Shown here piece after piece: positions 9,555 to 18,361 of a DNA stretch of 64,000 bases. The stretch's first letter is position 1, and every line of letters starts with the position of its first letter. The stretch covers positions 154,356-218,355 of the forward strand of contig NZ_JAZQRL010000111.1 of the NCBI RefSeq assembly GCF_045629565.1, in the 5' to 3' direction. A model generated the notes under the pieces. That model saw only the letters and a list, made by a program, of their open reading frames with translations. It was not told where the DNA came from and did not search any database. The DNA comes from Arcticibacter sp045629565. Its GTDB lineage: Bacteria; Bacteroidota; Bacteroidia; Sphingobacteriales; Sphingobacteriaceae. The position numbers and the translations under genes are program-made.

Positions 9555-10859
9555 CTAATCCACTTCATTATCAGCACCTTCCAGGTTTACGTACTTTCCT
9601 GACCGCCCCCCGGTCCTGATCAGCTCATTATCAAAAGCTTTATTACTTCTTACAGAAGTACCGTAAAACATCACGACTCCATGATCCGGACCCTGACTAC
9701 AGTCCAGCGTGTTCATCCTCATGACGTTACCGGTAGACCTCCCCTTGAAATAAAGAGCATTTCCCGCCTTCACTCTTGCCGTATTCGAGAAAATTTTACC
9801 ATTGCGACAATCAATAAGCATCGCGGCGTATCCATCTGTGCGAATGACATTACCCGACATCGTATAGCCGTTCAGATGCGCCAGCTCCATCCCTCTAATC
9901 TTATCCTGATCTTTCGCCCTTCCGCTCAACTCGATAATATTATCCTGTATGATCCATCCACTTTTTTCCGGCTGTCCGGTACGGCGTGTCAGCTCTGCGC
10001 TGGGACCTGACCCCAGTATTCCCGTAAAACCATACTTCGATGCACGCATCCTGTTTCCTATCGTTTCCAGTCCTATCGTCCCCGCATTCTCAATGCCGTA
10101 GTAAATGTACGGCGACGTGTCCATACGCATTTCATGGATCCGATTATAATTGATCTTTCCGTTCACTGAATTGCCGCTCACAGAGATACAGGAAGGCGCC
10201 GGAAAAAGCTGTATTGTACCTACATCGGAAAAGGTATTATGAGAAATCTCGAAATCCCTGAACCGCGGACGCTGCATGCCATTCTCATGGTTCTGAAACT
10301 CCACTCCCATGCGGCCTATTCCCTTAAACGAATTATACACAACCGCAATATTCCTGGCCTCCGCATAGAGGCCTTCACTCACCAGCTTAATGGCATTCGA
10401 ATGGGTTTGCGGGTTAGAAAAAGCACACTGCGTAATCCGGATGCAGTCCATCACGTCATTCCTGCCATAATTGGCAATAAAGATCAGTCCTTCGGCATCG
10501 TCCAATTCACTGACCCGGTCTGAAATAAAGGAAATACCACGAATCTCCAGGTTACTGATCCCGCCGCTAACCTTAAGAATCACATTCTGCCCTGTCCTGA
10601 ACACCGTACCCGGCTCACCTTTCAGCAACAAGTTGCGTAGATCACTTATCCGAATCTGGCTATTAATCTGATACATCCCTTTAGGAAAAAAGAGGTTCGT
10701 ATTACTTTTGATCAGGCGCTGAATCGCATGACTGTCGTCATGTATCCCGTCACCCCGCACCTGATAGTCTTTCACATTCACAAATTCATGTGCTGTGCCC
10801 GGAGGCCGCATATGCAGCAATGTAAACAAGTATACAGCAAAGAGTAGTTTTAAGTTCAA
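9555..10859 (-). CDS. Secreted right-handed beta-helix protein
   Basis: A 434-residue protein with a signal peptide (about 1-23, no lipobox). It opens with the pectate-lyase/GH28-like block N-V-K-D-Y-Q-V-R-G-D-G-I-H-D-D (about 28-42; D-G-x-x-D-D is common to this superfamily), and continues with repeated N-x-I/N-x-F strands characteristic of a parallel beta-helix. It is a paralogue of the protein cut off at 1-526, but is secreted rather than lipidated. It lies in an operon with a DUF5672 protein and the flippase, with a 4-base overlap at its start. A role as polymer lyase, hydrolase or epimerase is plausible but unproven; the substrate would be the polysaccharide made here or a competitor's. 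Confidence 0.82.
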   Translation of the reverse strand: MNLKLLFAVYLFTLLHMRPPGTAHEFVNVKDYQVRGDGIHDDSHAIQRLIKSNTNLFFPKGMYQINSQIRISDLRNLLLKGEPGTVFRTGQNVILKVSGGISNLEIRGISFISDRVSELDDAEGLIFIANYGRNDVMDCIRITQCAFSNPQTHSNAIKLVSEGLYAEARNIAVVYNSFKGIGRMGVEFQNHENGMQRPRFRDFEISHNTFSDVGTIQLFPAPSCISVSGNSVNGKINYNRIHEMRMDTSPYIYYGIENAGTIGLETIGNRMRASKYGFTGILGSGPSAELTRRTGQPEKSGWIIQDNIIELSGRAKDQDKIRGMELAHLNGYTMSGNVIRTDGYAAMLIDCRNGKIFSNTARVKAGNALYFKGRSTGNVMRMNTLDCSQGPDHGVVMFYGTSVRSNKAFDNELIRTGGRSGKYVNLEGADNEVD

Positions 10860-11713
10860 ATCGTTGTATTTTGCTGGTGTGAATTACTAGCGTTATAGGG
10901 GATGAAGGATTTCCAAAAAACCGGATCGTACTTCTCCCAGGCATGGCAACCGAACGGCAACTCATTGTTGTTCAACTTTAGCAGCACCTCAGGCATCACC
11001 TCAAAGCTAAACTTTAAAGCCTCCTCCGGTTTCGCGACTTTAAACCATCTGAAGAACCTCGGAACGACAAGCCCCCAGAACTCGTCCTCATAGCCGATGT
11101 TCGACCGAAGGTAGGCCATCAGATAGTCAATGCCGGAATATTTCCGTACCGCCTTGTAATGATGACCATGCAGGAAAGTATAGACCCTGGTAAATATGAA
11201 GTACTTCAATATAAACGGTCTGTTTGCTGTTACTTTTAAAAACGAACTGATTCGTCTCAGTGAGAAACCACCGTTCCCCACCCCTACAAACTTAAGCGGC
11301 ATCACGGGATCTTTTTTCCCTTCAAACCAGGGGGCACCGATATAGTCAAGATCCTGACCGCACCAGTAATCAAGCTGGTCAGAAAACACGTAAGCATCCG
11401 TATGGTGGAGTAGCATATAATCAAACGCAGCGAAGTGCCTGTAAAAGGAATGACTGACCAGCATCCTGTTGTTCCGCTCCAGATTACCGAAGAACTTCGA
11501 AGGGACCTTCACTGCGCGGGCGACGAGCGGTTCCAGGAACCGGATGTACTCCGCCGGGTCAATCGTGGGCGGGTAAATAAAGAAGATCTCGCGACCATGT
11601 AAAACCTTAGCGATCTGTCTGAGCGCGTCTGCTTCATTTGCAGAGAGCTCCGTAAACTTCCGGTAGATAGGCACTACTACGGCAACTTGATAATTTTTTC
11701 CATTCCTATTCAT
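10856..11713 (-). CDS. DUF5672 family protein (putative glycosyltransferase)
   Basis: A 285-residue protein beginning with V-A-V-V-V-P-I-Y (about 10-17), like the first strand of a GT-A transferase, followed by M-L-L-H-H-T-D-A-Y-V-F (about 99-109), where H-T-D-A is DxD-like, and I-G-A-P-W-F-E-G and G-N-G-G-F-S-L-R blocks. These are the hallmarks of DUF5672, found in polysaccharide loci and thought to be a glycosyltransferase. Overlaps by 8 bases with the flippase gene upstream and 4 with the beta-helix gene downstream, so translation is probably coupled. Confidence 0.8.
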   Translation of the reverse strand: MNRNGKNYQVAVVVPIYRKFTELSANEADALRQIAKVLHGREIFFIYPPTIDPAEYIRFLEPLVARAVKVPSKFFGNLERNNRMLVSHSFYRHFAAFDYMLLHHTDAYVFSDQLDYWCGQDLDYIGAPWFEGKKDPVMPLKFVGVGNGGFSLRRISSFLKVTANRPFILKYFIFTRVYTFLHGHHYKAVRKYSGIDYLMAYLRSNIGYEDEFWGLVVPRFFRWFKVAKPEEALKFSFEVMPEVLLKLNNNELPFGCHAWEKYDPVFWKSFIPYNASNSHQQNTTI

Positions 11714-13076
11714 TAGCCTCAGCTCCTTTCAGTTTAAGAACATGGTAGGTTTGTATAGATGTCATTACGGATCCAGGCAGAAGACTGATTATGTTTGCCA
11801 GGCAAACAGCCGTAAGGCCAAGGTTCGTATGTCTGATCAGTAGTATAGTCAGTGGAATATTAATAACAGCACCAATGACCCCTGAAACCAACTGTAAATT
11901 TAGAATTCCTGTACTGTTCAGGAACATAGAGAATACATTATTAAAAATAAGCTGCGCATTGTAAACGATCATCGCCAGGGCTAAATGATCCGTAATGACA
12001 AGCTCCCGGCCCAGCCAAACCTGCGTCAGTGGCCTGAAGAAGAAGAACAAAACGACATTCATACAGATGAAGCCGATATTGATGAAATGCATCTTCCTGA
12101 TTATTCCGTGGATCCAGGCAAAATCGCGCTGAAACCATGCACTGGAAAAGGCACTCCATAAAGATGCCATAACCATGTTTGCCAATAAGAATGATATCCC
12201 GAAATAGCGCGAAGTAATATTAAAAACCGTAACAGACTGCAGGTCCATTAATCGAGCCACCAGGATCTCAGACGTAGAAAAAATGATCAATCCGCAAATC
12301 TGGAGCAGGAAAAAACGGTATCCGAGCGACAGCAGTTCATTTCGCAAGGTATGGTCCACCTGACTGATCGAAGGGCGCAACTTCCGATAACGACCCCTGA
12401 AAAAGTAGACATTGAAGAATATCAGCACCAGCAACGGCGTGCAACTGATGGCGAGCATCACACTTTCAAAGTTCGCCCTGCCGCTGGCATAAAAAGCAAA
12501 AATCAGCCCCAGGCTGAGAACATTCGACAAAGGCATGATCGAATCGTGCAGATAAACTTTTTGATCAGCCAGCAGCACCACACCAATCAGCTGTAGAACA
12601 AACCGGATGGTAAACACAGCAATTACAATATACACGCATGAAGAAAGGTTCGTCACATCCTGGGTCTGAATGCCCAGCAACGAGTACCAGTTGAGGTAGG
12701 GGTGCAAGAGGCTATAAGCCAGCAAGAGTACAGAAAAGATAATCGTGATATAATAAAAGGCCGTGCTGACGTATTTCCTGCCCAGTACATCGTTTCCTTC
12801 TGCCATAGCCTGACTAAGCTTATTGCGTAATCCATTCCCAATCCCGATGTCCAGAAAAGCAATCCAGTTTACTATAGACGTAATGGTCAGCACCAGGCCA
12901 TACTCCCTTTCACTCACCGCCCGCAGGCAGAGAGGCACCATAACAAAGTTCGTCAGGATAGAAAATCCTTTCAGCGCTAATGAAGAAACAGAGTTTACCA
13001 AAAGCTTGCCGGTCCGACTATTTCTTAACGTGTGAGAGTCGAAAATAGTCCTATATAGCCATAGAATAGCTTGCAT
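11706..13076 (-). CDS. Wzx-like polysaccharide flippase (MOP/MATE superfamily)
   Basis: A 456-residue integral membrane protein with about twelve hydrophobic segments and the PST/Wzx N-terminal layout (N-F-V-M-V-P-L-C-L about 41-49 in helix 1; D-I-G-I-G-N-G-L-R-N-K-L at about 75-86 between helices 2 and 3). The D-x-G-x-x-N/G pattern after helix 2 is typical for oligosaccharide flippases. It should move the lipid-linked repeat unit across the inner membrane for the Wzy-like polymerase at 7136-8470. First gene of the leftward three-gene block. Confidence 0.88.
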   Translation of the reverse strand: MQAILWLYRTIFDSHTLRNSRTGKLLVNSVSSLALKGFSILTNFVMVPLCLRAVSEREYGLVLTITSIVNWIAFLDIGIGNGLRNKLSQAMAEGNDVLGRKYVSTAFYYITIIFSVLLLAYSLLHPYLNWYSLLGIQTQDVTNLSSCVYIVIAVFTIRFVLQLIGVVLLADQKVYLHDSIMPLSNVLSLGLIFAFYASGRANFESVMLAISCTPLLVLIFFNVYFFRGRYRKLRPSISQVDHTLRNELLSLGYRFFLLQICGLIIFSTSEILVARLMDLQSVTVFNITSRYFGISFLLANMVMASLWSAFSSAWFQRDFAWIHGIIRKMHFINIGFICMNVVLFFFFRPLTQVWLGRELVITDHLALAMIVYNAQLIFNNVFSMFLNSTGILNLQLVSGVIGAVINIPLTILLIRHTNLGLTAVCLANIISLLPGSVMTSIQTYHVLKLKGAEANE

Positions 13077-13390
13077 AGAGTAGAGCGATTATATGTCGAA
13101 AGTAGATAAAATTGCCTTGTAATGTCCATAAATGCTTCATGTTGTATAATGATGTGAGCATTTTGAGAACGCGCAAACGGTGCAGTGTTACCGATGCCCG
13201 GGCTAAGTAGGCTTGTGGCAAACCGATATCCTCCTGCAGATGGGAAAATGCTTTTACACATAGCTTCCTAATTCTTTACACACAGTTATACAAGCTCTCC
13301 GGATTCGCTCTCAGAAAACATAAGTGTCTTAATTTTACCTCTCTATGTAATGACATATAGTATATCTCAATTACACATATAGCACAGTTT
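13077..13390. other. Divergent intergenic region
   Basis: About 310 bases between the leftward flippase block and the rightward heptose block. Both promoters must lie here. Only one-mismatch elements were seen: TAATTTTA near 13329 on the plus strand and TACTTTCG (from 13097-13104) on the minus strand, neither with a properly spaced TTTG. No gene or RNA was recognised. Confidence 0.45.
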
Positions 13391-14674
13391 ATGAAAGTTC
13401 TTTGGTTAACGCATACCGCTTCAGGCGCAAGTAAGGCTTTGAATGTAGACGATCCCGGCCGTGGCTGGATTGGCTCACTGGAAGCGCATGTCAAGAAGAT
13501 CGCGAACGTCGACCTGGCCATTGCTTTCTTCAACAATCAGCCTGAGTTTAAGTTTGCGCTGGATAATGTTACTTACTACCCCATCCCCTTTAAGTACACC
13601 TCCCTGAGGGGTAAGATCGTGCAGCGTCTGTTCTCCAATCTGTACGATTCCAACGTCGAGGCACTTAAAAAAGTAATCGCTGACTTCCAGCCTGACGTCA
13701 TTCACCTGTTCGGCACCGAATCAGGAATCGGTGAAGTGGTAAAATTCACCAAAATACCCGTGGTGGTACACCTGCAAGGACTTGTAAACCCTTATCTGTA
13801 CTCCTGGCTACCCAAGGGTGTTTCCCAACGTGACATCTGGAAGCACTCCTCCCTGCGGGCCGTGTTGCTCAGAAGAGGAACCTATTTCGAATATAAGCTC
13901 TTTCAAAAGCGCGCCGTTCGGGAACAGGAAATGATCAGGTATGCCAAATATTACTTTGGAAGAACAGAATGGGACAGAAATTTCATCAAGTTGCATCAGC
14001 CCGAATGCGTATATATTCATTGTGAGGAAGTACTGCGGCCGGTTTTTTATCGCAGTGCATGGACCGCGCCTCAAAAAGGGCTCTTTAAAATGGTCACCAT
14101 CATTAATCCCCAAATCTATAAAGGAATAGAGATCATTCTGGAAACAGCCTCTATTTTAAAGCGGATAAGCGGTCTGGCTTTTCAGTGGTCTGTTATCGGC
14201 CTTGCACCCGATAACGAGATCGTTAAGCTGATAGAAGGCATTACTCGCAAGAAGTTCAGCGACAATCATGTGTCCTTTAAAGGATCCAAAGTAGAAGACG
14301 CATTACTGGAAGAGATATCCACGGCTAATGTATTCGTACATCCTTCACATATTGATAACAGTCCCAACAGCATCTGCGAGGCTATGCTGCTGGGCATGCC
14401 GGTGATAGCGGGCTACGTCGGCGGGATCCCATCGCTGATCAGCGACAAGGTGAATGGCATCCTCTACAATTCCAATGACCCGTATGATCTCGCCGGCAAG
14501 ATCATAAACCTGCAAGAACAGCCAGCCCTCCTGGAAAAGCTCGGCTCTGAAGCACGGAAAGTCGGCATGAAGAGACATGATGTAGAAACAATCGTATCCA
14601 CGGTATTTGCCACTTACCAATCCATGATCGAAAACGAAACACCTGTATCCAGGGATTTTATAAAACAAGTATAA
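13391..14674 (+). CDS. Family 4 glycosyltransferase
   Basis: GT-B transferase of 427 residues. The C-terminal domain has N-S-P-N-S-I-C-E-A-M-L-L-G-M-P-V-I-A (about 320-337), the nucleotide-sugar site of GT4 with Asp in place of the first Glu of E-x7-E, a common variant in this family. The middle V-H-L-Q-G-L-V region (about 123-129) fits the acceptor domain cleft. First gene of the rightward heptose block; its stop overlaps the next start (TAATG at 14672-14676). Donor unknown; because it opens the GDP-heptose block it is a reasonable candidate heptosyltransferase, but that is inference. Confidence 0.85.
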   Translation: MKVLWLTHTASGASKALNVDDPGRGWIGSLEAHVKKIANVDLAIAFFNNQPEFKFALDNVTYYPIPFKYTSLRGKIVQRLFSNLYDSNVEALKKVIADFQPDVIHLFGTESGIGEVVKFTKIPVVVHLQGLVNPYLYSWLPKGVSQRDIWKHSSLRAVLLRRGTYFEYKLFQKRAVREQEMIRYAKYYFGRTEWDRNFIKLHQPECVYIHCEEVLRPVFYRSAWTAPQKGLFKMVTIINPQIYKGIEIILETASILKRISGLAFQWSVIGLAPDNEIVKLIEGITRKKFSDNHVSFKGSKVEDALLEEISTANVFVHPSHIDNSPNSICEAMLLGMPVIAGYVGGIPSLISDKVNGILYNSNDPYDLAGKIINLQEQPALLEKLGSEARKVGMKRHDVETIVSTVFATYQSMIENETPVSRDFIKQV

Positions 14675-15633
14675 TGCAAAAAACTATTGTTATCACAGGC
14701 GGATCGGGCTTTGTTGGTTCCAACCTTATCAGGAAGCTGAACACTCAGGGCCAGTCCAATATCATTATCATAGACAATTACGACGAGCGCAAGTTTCTAA
14801 ACATCAAGGATTGTCAGTTTCTTGACTATATCACCTATAAAAAGGGACTTCCCCATATCGAAGAAGCATTGAGCAAACACAAAGTCGGTGCTATTCTGCA
14901 TATCGGCGCCAATGCAGACGTGCTCGTGAAAGATGCGGAGGTCATGTTTAATGCCAATTACGAGCACAGCAAGTTCTATCTGGATTACTGTACCGAAAGA
15001 AATATCCCCCTGATTTATGCCTCCAGTTCAGCCGTTTACGGTAATTCAAATAACTGCATCATCGACAACAATTTTGAGCATCCCCATAACGTCTATTCCT
15101 GGTCAAAGTGGATGTTCGACAAGTATGTGCTGGCCAACATGCATGCATTCGAAAACCGGGTGATCGGACTCAGGTTCTTCAACATCTTCGGCATGGGCGA
15201 GTTCCACAAAGACAAAAATGCAAGCCTGCCACACCGTTTCTATTCCTTTATACGCGATAAGGGCTTTATAGACCTGTTCGACAAAGAAATCCAGCGAGAC
15301 TATGTATGGGTGGAAGATGTATGTGATGTTATTGTGGAAATACTGAATGACAGCTCTATCGGGAATGGAATTTATAATCTTGGAAGCGGAAACCCGATCT
15401 CACACCGCGACATGGCCGAACTGGTCGTTGAAGAATGTGTCAAACGCAACGTCAGTACAGCAGACAGCAGCAGCCTGATCAAATCCATACCGATGCCCGA
15501 AGAGCTGGTAGACAGCTTCCAGTTCCACACCAAAGCAGAAGAACTGCCCGACATCGTCAGCAAGCATACTTCCGGGAACAAAGAAAAGGTCCGCAAATAT
15601 ATCAACCAACTCATTGATCGAAATACAGCATGA
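14674..15633 (+). CDS. HldD-like NAD-dependent sugar-nucleotide epimerase
   Basis: Extended SDR enzyme, 319 residues. NAD motif G-G-S-G-F-V-G-S-N at 9-17. The overall pattern follows ADP-L-glycero-D-manno-heptose 6-epimerase: short N-terminal D-N-Y-D-E-R-K-F loop, Y-A-S-S-S-A-V-Y-G, catalytic Y-S-W-S-K (Y-x3-K), R-F-F-N-I-F-G-M, and R-D-Y-V-W-V-E-D-V. Because the flanking genes make GDP- rather than ADP-heptose, it may invert C6'' of GDP-heptose or act on a derived sugar; the true substrate cannot be read. Overlaps by 1 base with the gene before and 4 with the gene after. Confidence 0.8.
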   Translation: MQKTIVITGGSGFVGSNLIRKLNTQGQSNIIIIDNYDERKFLNIKDCQFLDYITYKKGLPHIEEALSKHKVGAILHIGANADVLVKDAEVMFNANYEHSKFYLDYCTERNIPLIYASSSAVYGNSNNCIIDNNFEHPHNVYSWSKWMFDKYVLANMHAFENRVIGLRFFNIFGMGEFHKDKNASLPHRFYSFIRDKGFIDLFDKEIQRDYVWVEDVCDVIVEILNDSSIGNGIYNLGSGNPISHRDMAELVVEECVKRNVSTADSSSLIKSIPMPEELVDSFQFHTKAEELPDIVSKHTSGNKEKVRKYINQLIDRNTA

Positions 15634-16733
15634 TGAAGGTATACTATCTATCCAGCTCGGCCTTCGCAGACAATCAGATCAATCTGCTGCATCATTTTCC
15701 CAAAGAGATATCCGTCACCTACAACGTGATTATTCCTGTAAAGAATTCCAACTATTCAGAAGCGGAGATCAGCGCCTACTGCCGGGAGAAGGGCATAGAC
15801 TTTATTCCTACCCGGCTGAAATACCGGTTCAGAGACCCCCGGCTGCTCATCACCTATTACGGCATCCTCGAAAACATCCGCCGGGTAGATCCAGACGTGA
15901 TCTTCGTAGCTAACTTCGACCAGATCTATCTCAATGCGATCCTGCTGGCACTCGATAAGAAGAAGACAGTGATTGCCATGCACGATGTTGTCAACCACAG
16001 CCATACGGCCTTTGACAAGCTCACTACAATCGGAAAGAAACTGCTGATCGGCAAGTTCGACACCTTCCTTACTTATTCGGCTCCCCAGGCAAGCATCCTC
16101 CGAAGCAAATACGGAAAAAAGAAGGTTTACTCCATTCCCTTGCCGCTGATCGGCTTCGGCGATATGCCGGTGGTCGAGAAAGCCGTCGGTAAGAAAACAT
16201 TCCTGTTCTTCGGCTTTATCCTGCACTATAAGGGTCTCGACCTCCTGTTGCATGCGATAAACAAGCTTGCGGAAAAGCGTCAGGATTTCCAGCTGATCAT
16301 TGCCGGCAGGAGCTCCGAATGGCAAGAGAAGTATGCGCCGCTTATACAACACCCTGAGCTCGTATCAGCCCATATCGGCTTCATCGAAAACCACGATATC
16401 CCCGCCTACTTTGCGCAGGCCGACTATCTGGTACTACCCTATCGCGACACCACACAAAGCGGTCCCCTTATGATCGCCTACAACTATAATATCCCGGTGC
16501 TTGCCAGCAATGCAGAAGGCTTCCACGAATTTTTTCAAAACGGAACGACCGGCTATATGTTCGACCTCGCCAGAGAAACCGACCTGGTACGGGTGCTCGA
16601 CGAGGCGATCGACCGCCCCGAAGAAGAGTACCTGGAACTCAAGCAAAAGCTTGCCAGCCATACTGAAGATAATTTCGCGATCAGTAAGCTCGTGACAGCC
16701 TATACAGACATGTTTAAAAACACAACATCATGA
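15630..16733 (+). CDS. Family 4 glycosyltransferase
   Basis: A 367-residue GT-B transferase. C-terminal F-F-G-F-I-L-H-Y-K-G-L-D-L-L-L-H-A (about 191-207) and I-G-F-I-E-N-H-D-I-P (about 248-257) are GT4 blocks. The usual E-x7-E is replaced by T-T-Q-S-G-P-L-M-I-A-Y-N (about 273-284), as in GumH-like members. A-M-H-D-V (about 115-119) lies in the N-terminal domain. Two ATGs start it (15630, 15633); four-base overlaps on both sides indicate coupled translation with the epimerase and hddA. Confidence 0.85.
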   Translation: MMKVYYLSSSAFADNQINLLHHFPKEISVTYNVIIPVKNSNYSEAEISAYCREKGIDFIPTRLKYRFRDPRLLITYYGILENIRRVDPDVIFVANFDQIYLNAILLALDKKKTVIAMHDVVNHSHTAFDKLTTIGKKLLIGKFDTFLTYSAPQASILRSKYGKKKVYSIPLPLIGFGDMPVVEKAVGKKTFLFFGFILHYKGLDLLLHAINKLAEKRQDFQLIIAGRSSEWQEKYAPLIQHPELVSAHIGFIENHDIPAYFAQADYLVLPYRDTTQSGPLMIAYNYNIPVLASNAEGFHEFFQNGTTGYMFDLARETDLVRVLDEAIDRPEEEYLELKQKLASHTEDNFAISKLVTAYTDMFKNTTS

Positions 16734-17761
16734 TTATACGTTCCAGAGCACCACTCAGATTAGGCCTCGCAGGAGGAGGCACCGACGTCAGCCCCTACAG
16801 TGATATGTTCGGTGGAGCCATTCTGAACGCCACCATCAACAAGTTCGCTTATGCCACCCTGATGCCTTTGGACATCCCACAGATCGTCATCAAATGCCAC
16901 GACATCAACGAGCATCGCGTTTTTAACAATGTCGACGAATTCGACATGAAGGATTCAAAACTCCGCCTGATCCAGGGCATTCATAACCGTATCCGCAGGG
17001 AGTTCAACATCACCAAGCCGATGTTCTATCAACTGGAGACATATGTTGATGCCCCTCCCGGATCCGGACTGGGCTCATCCTCTACGCTGGTCGTAGCCAT
17101 AGTGGCGGCCTTCGCCGAATGGCTCGGCCTCCCTCTAGGAGAATACGATCTCGCCCAGCTTGCCTATAGCATCGAGCGGGAAGATCTCGGCCTTTCAGGA
17201 GGCAAGCAGGACCAGTACGCAGCAACGTTCGGGGGCTTCAACTTTATGGAGTTCTATGCAGACCGCGTGGTCGTCAACCCCCTTCGCATCAAACAGGAAT
17301 ACATCCATGAGCTGGAGTTCTCCCTGATCCAGTACTATACCGGCACCTCCCGTCTCTCATCCCGCATCATCGACGCACAGGTGAAGAACGTAGCAGACCA
17401 TTCAACAAAATCCATAGATGGCATGCACTCCCTGAAGAGTCTGGCCTACAACATGAAAGAAGCTCTTTTACGCGGAAAGCTAAACCAGATCGGAAACCTC
17501 CTCAATGACGGTTGGCAGTCCAAGAAAGAAACAGCCGATGAAATCAGTAACCCCATGATCGATGAGATCTATGAAAATGCCGTCCGGAACGGTGCCCTCG
17601 GCGGAAAAATGTCCGGAGCAGGCGGTGGCGGATACATGATGTTTTACGTGAAGAACTGTTACGTATACCATATTACCAACGTTTTGAAAGAATACGGCGG
17701 ACTCGTAGAACGCGTCAGCTTCTACGACAAAGGCGTACTCACCTGGAAAACAAACGAATAA
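16730..17761 (+). CDS. hddA: D-glycero-alpha-D-manno-heptose 7-phosphate kinase
   Basis: GHMP-superfamily kinase of 343 residues that phosphorylates heptose 7-phosphate at C1 to give the alpha-1,7-bisphosphate. The N-terminus R-A-P-L-R-L-G-L-A-G-G-G-T-D (5-18) is the HddA hallmark; P-P-G-S-G-L-G-S-S-S (about 108-117) is the GHMP phosphate-binding loop; K-M-S-G-A-G-G-G-G (about 297-305) is the C-terminal motif. The alpha-specific kinase points to the GDP-heptose branch (S-layer and capsule type) and not the ADP-heptose branch of lipopolysaccharide core. Overlaps the GT4 gene by 4 bases; gmhA follows after 6. Confidence 0.93.
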   Translation: MIIRSRAPLRLGLAGGGTDVSPYSDMFGGAILNATINKFAYATLMPLDIPQIVIKCHDINEHRVFNNVDEFDMKDSKLRLIQGIHNRIRREFNITKPMFYQLETYVDAPPGSGLGSSSTLVVAIVAAFAEWLGLPLGEYDLAQLAYSIEREDLGLSGGKQDQYAATFGGFNFMEFYADRVVVNPLRIKQEYIHELEFSLIQYYTGTSRLSSRIIDAQVKNVADHSTKSIDGMHSLKSLAYNMKEALLRGKLNQIGNLLNDGWQSKKETADEISNPMIDEIYENAVRNGALGGKMSGAGGGGYMMFYVKNCYVYHITNVLKEYGGLVERVSFYDKGVLTWKTNE

Positions 17762-17767
17762 ACGAAC

Positions 17768-18361
17768 ATGCCAGACACATTAATTACGCAAAGAATAAGC
17801 GAAAGCATCGCGGTGAAGACCGCCATCGCCAGAGATCCGGAGCTTATCCGCACGATCAGCGAAGTTTCTGAACACCTAATCCATACCTTCGAAGCAGAGG
17901 GAAAAGTCCTGTTCTGCGGGAACGGTGGCAGTGCAGCCGACGCGCAGCACCTGGCAGCCGAGTTCTCCGGAAGGTTCTATTTTGACAGGGATCCGCTGTT
18001 CGCCGAAGCACTACACGTCAACTCATCTTACGTAACCGCCGTAGCAAACGACTATTCCTATGATGAGATCTACGCCCGACTGATCAAAGCTAAAGGAAGG
18101 CAAGGTGACATCCTGATCGGAATTTCCACTTCCGGAAATTCAGAAAACATCATTCGTGCGTTCCGTGAGGCGAGAACAAGAGGGATGCTTACCATCGCGC
18201 TAACCGGCGAGACAGGCGGCAAAATGAAAGGCGAGGCCGACATATTGCTCAATGTACCCTCTGGCGATACCCCAAGAATCCAGGAAGCACATATTCTCAT
18301 CGGACATATTATTTGCGAAATTGTAGAAGCAAACCTGTTTAAAGCGCAACAGCATGACTAA
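17768..18361 (+). CDS. gmhA: Sedoheptulose 7-phosphate isomerase
   Basis: SIS-domain isomerase of 197 residues that converts sedoheptulose 7-phosphate to D-glycero-D-manno-heptose 7-phosphate, the first step of heptose synthesis. Shows G-N-G-G-S-A-A-D-A-Q-H-L-A-A-E-F (about 52-67), the phosphate-binding loop with the catalytic Glu/His region, and G-I-S-T-S-G-N-S (about 117-124), plus a C-terminal E-A-H-I-L-I-G-H (about 177-184) with the second catalytic His. Length matches the family. Overlaps hddC by 8 bases. Confidence 0.95.
   Translation: MPDTLITQRISESIAVKTAIARDPELIRTISEVSEHLIHTFEAEGKVLFCGNGGSAADAQHLAAEFSGRFYFDRDPLFAEALHVNSSYVTAVANDYSYDEIYARLIKAKGRQGDILIGISTSGNSENIIRAFREARTRGMLTIALTGETGGKMKGEADILLNVPSGDTPRIQEAHILIGHIICEIVEANLFKAQQHD

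Noticed and set aside
13153..13168. TGTGA followed by TGAGA six bases later, considered as a second CRP-like site
   Set aside because: The right half is TGAGA and not TCACA, so there is no palindrome.
15756..16352. Long open frame on the minus strand, 198 codons
   Set aside because: Exactly opposite a clear family 4 glycosyltransferase; composition is that of a mirror frame, with no domain or signal.
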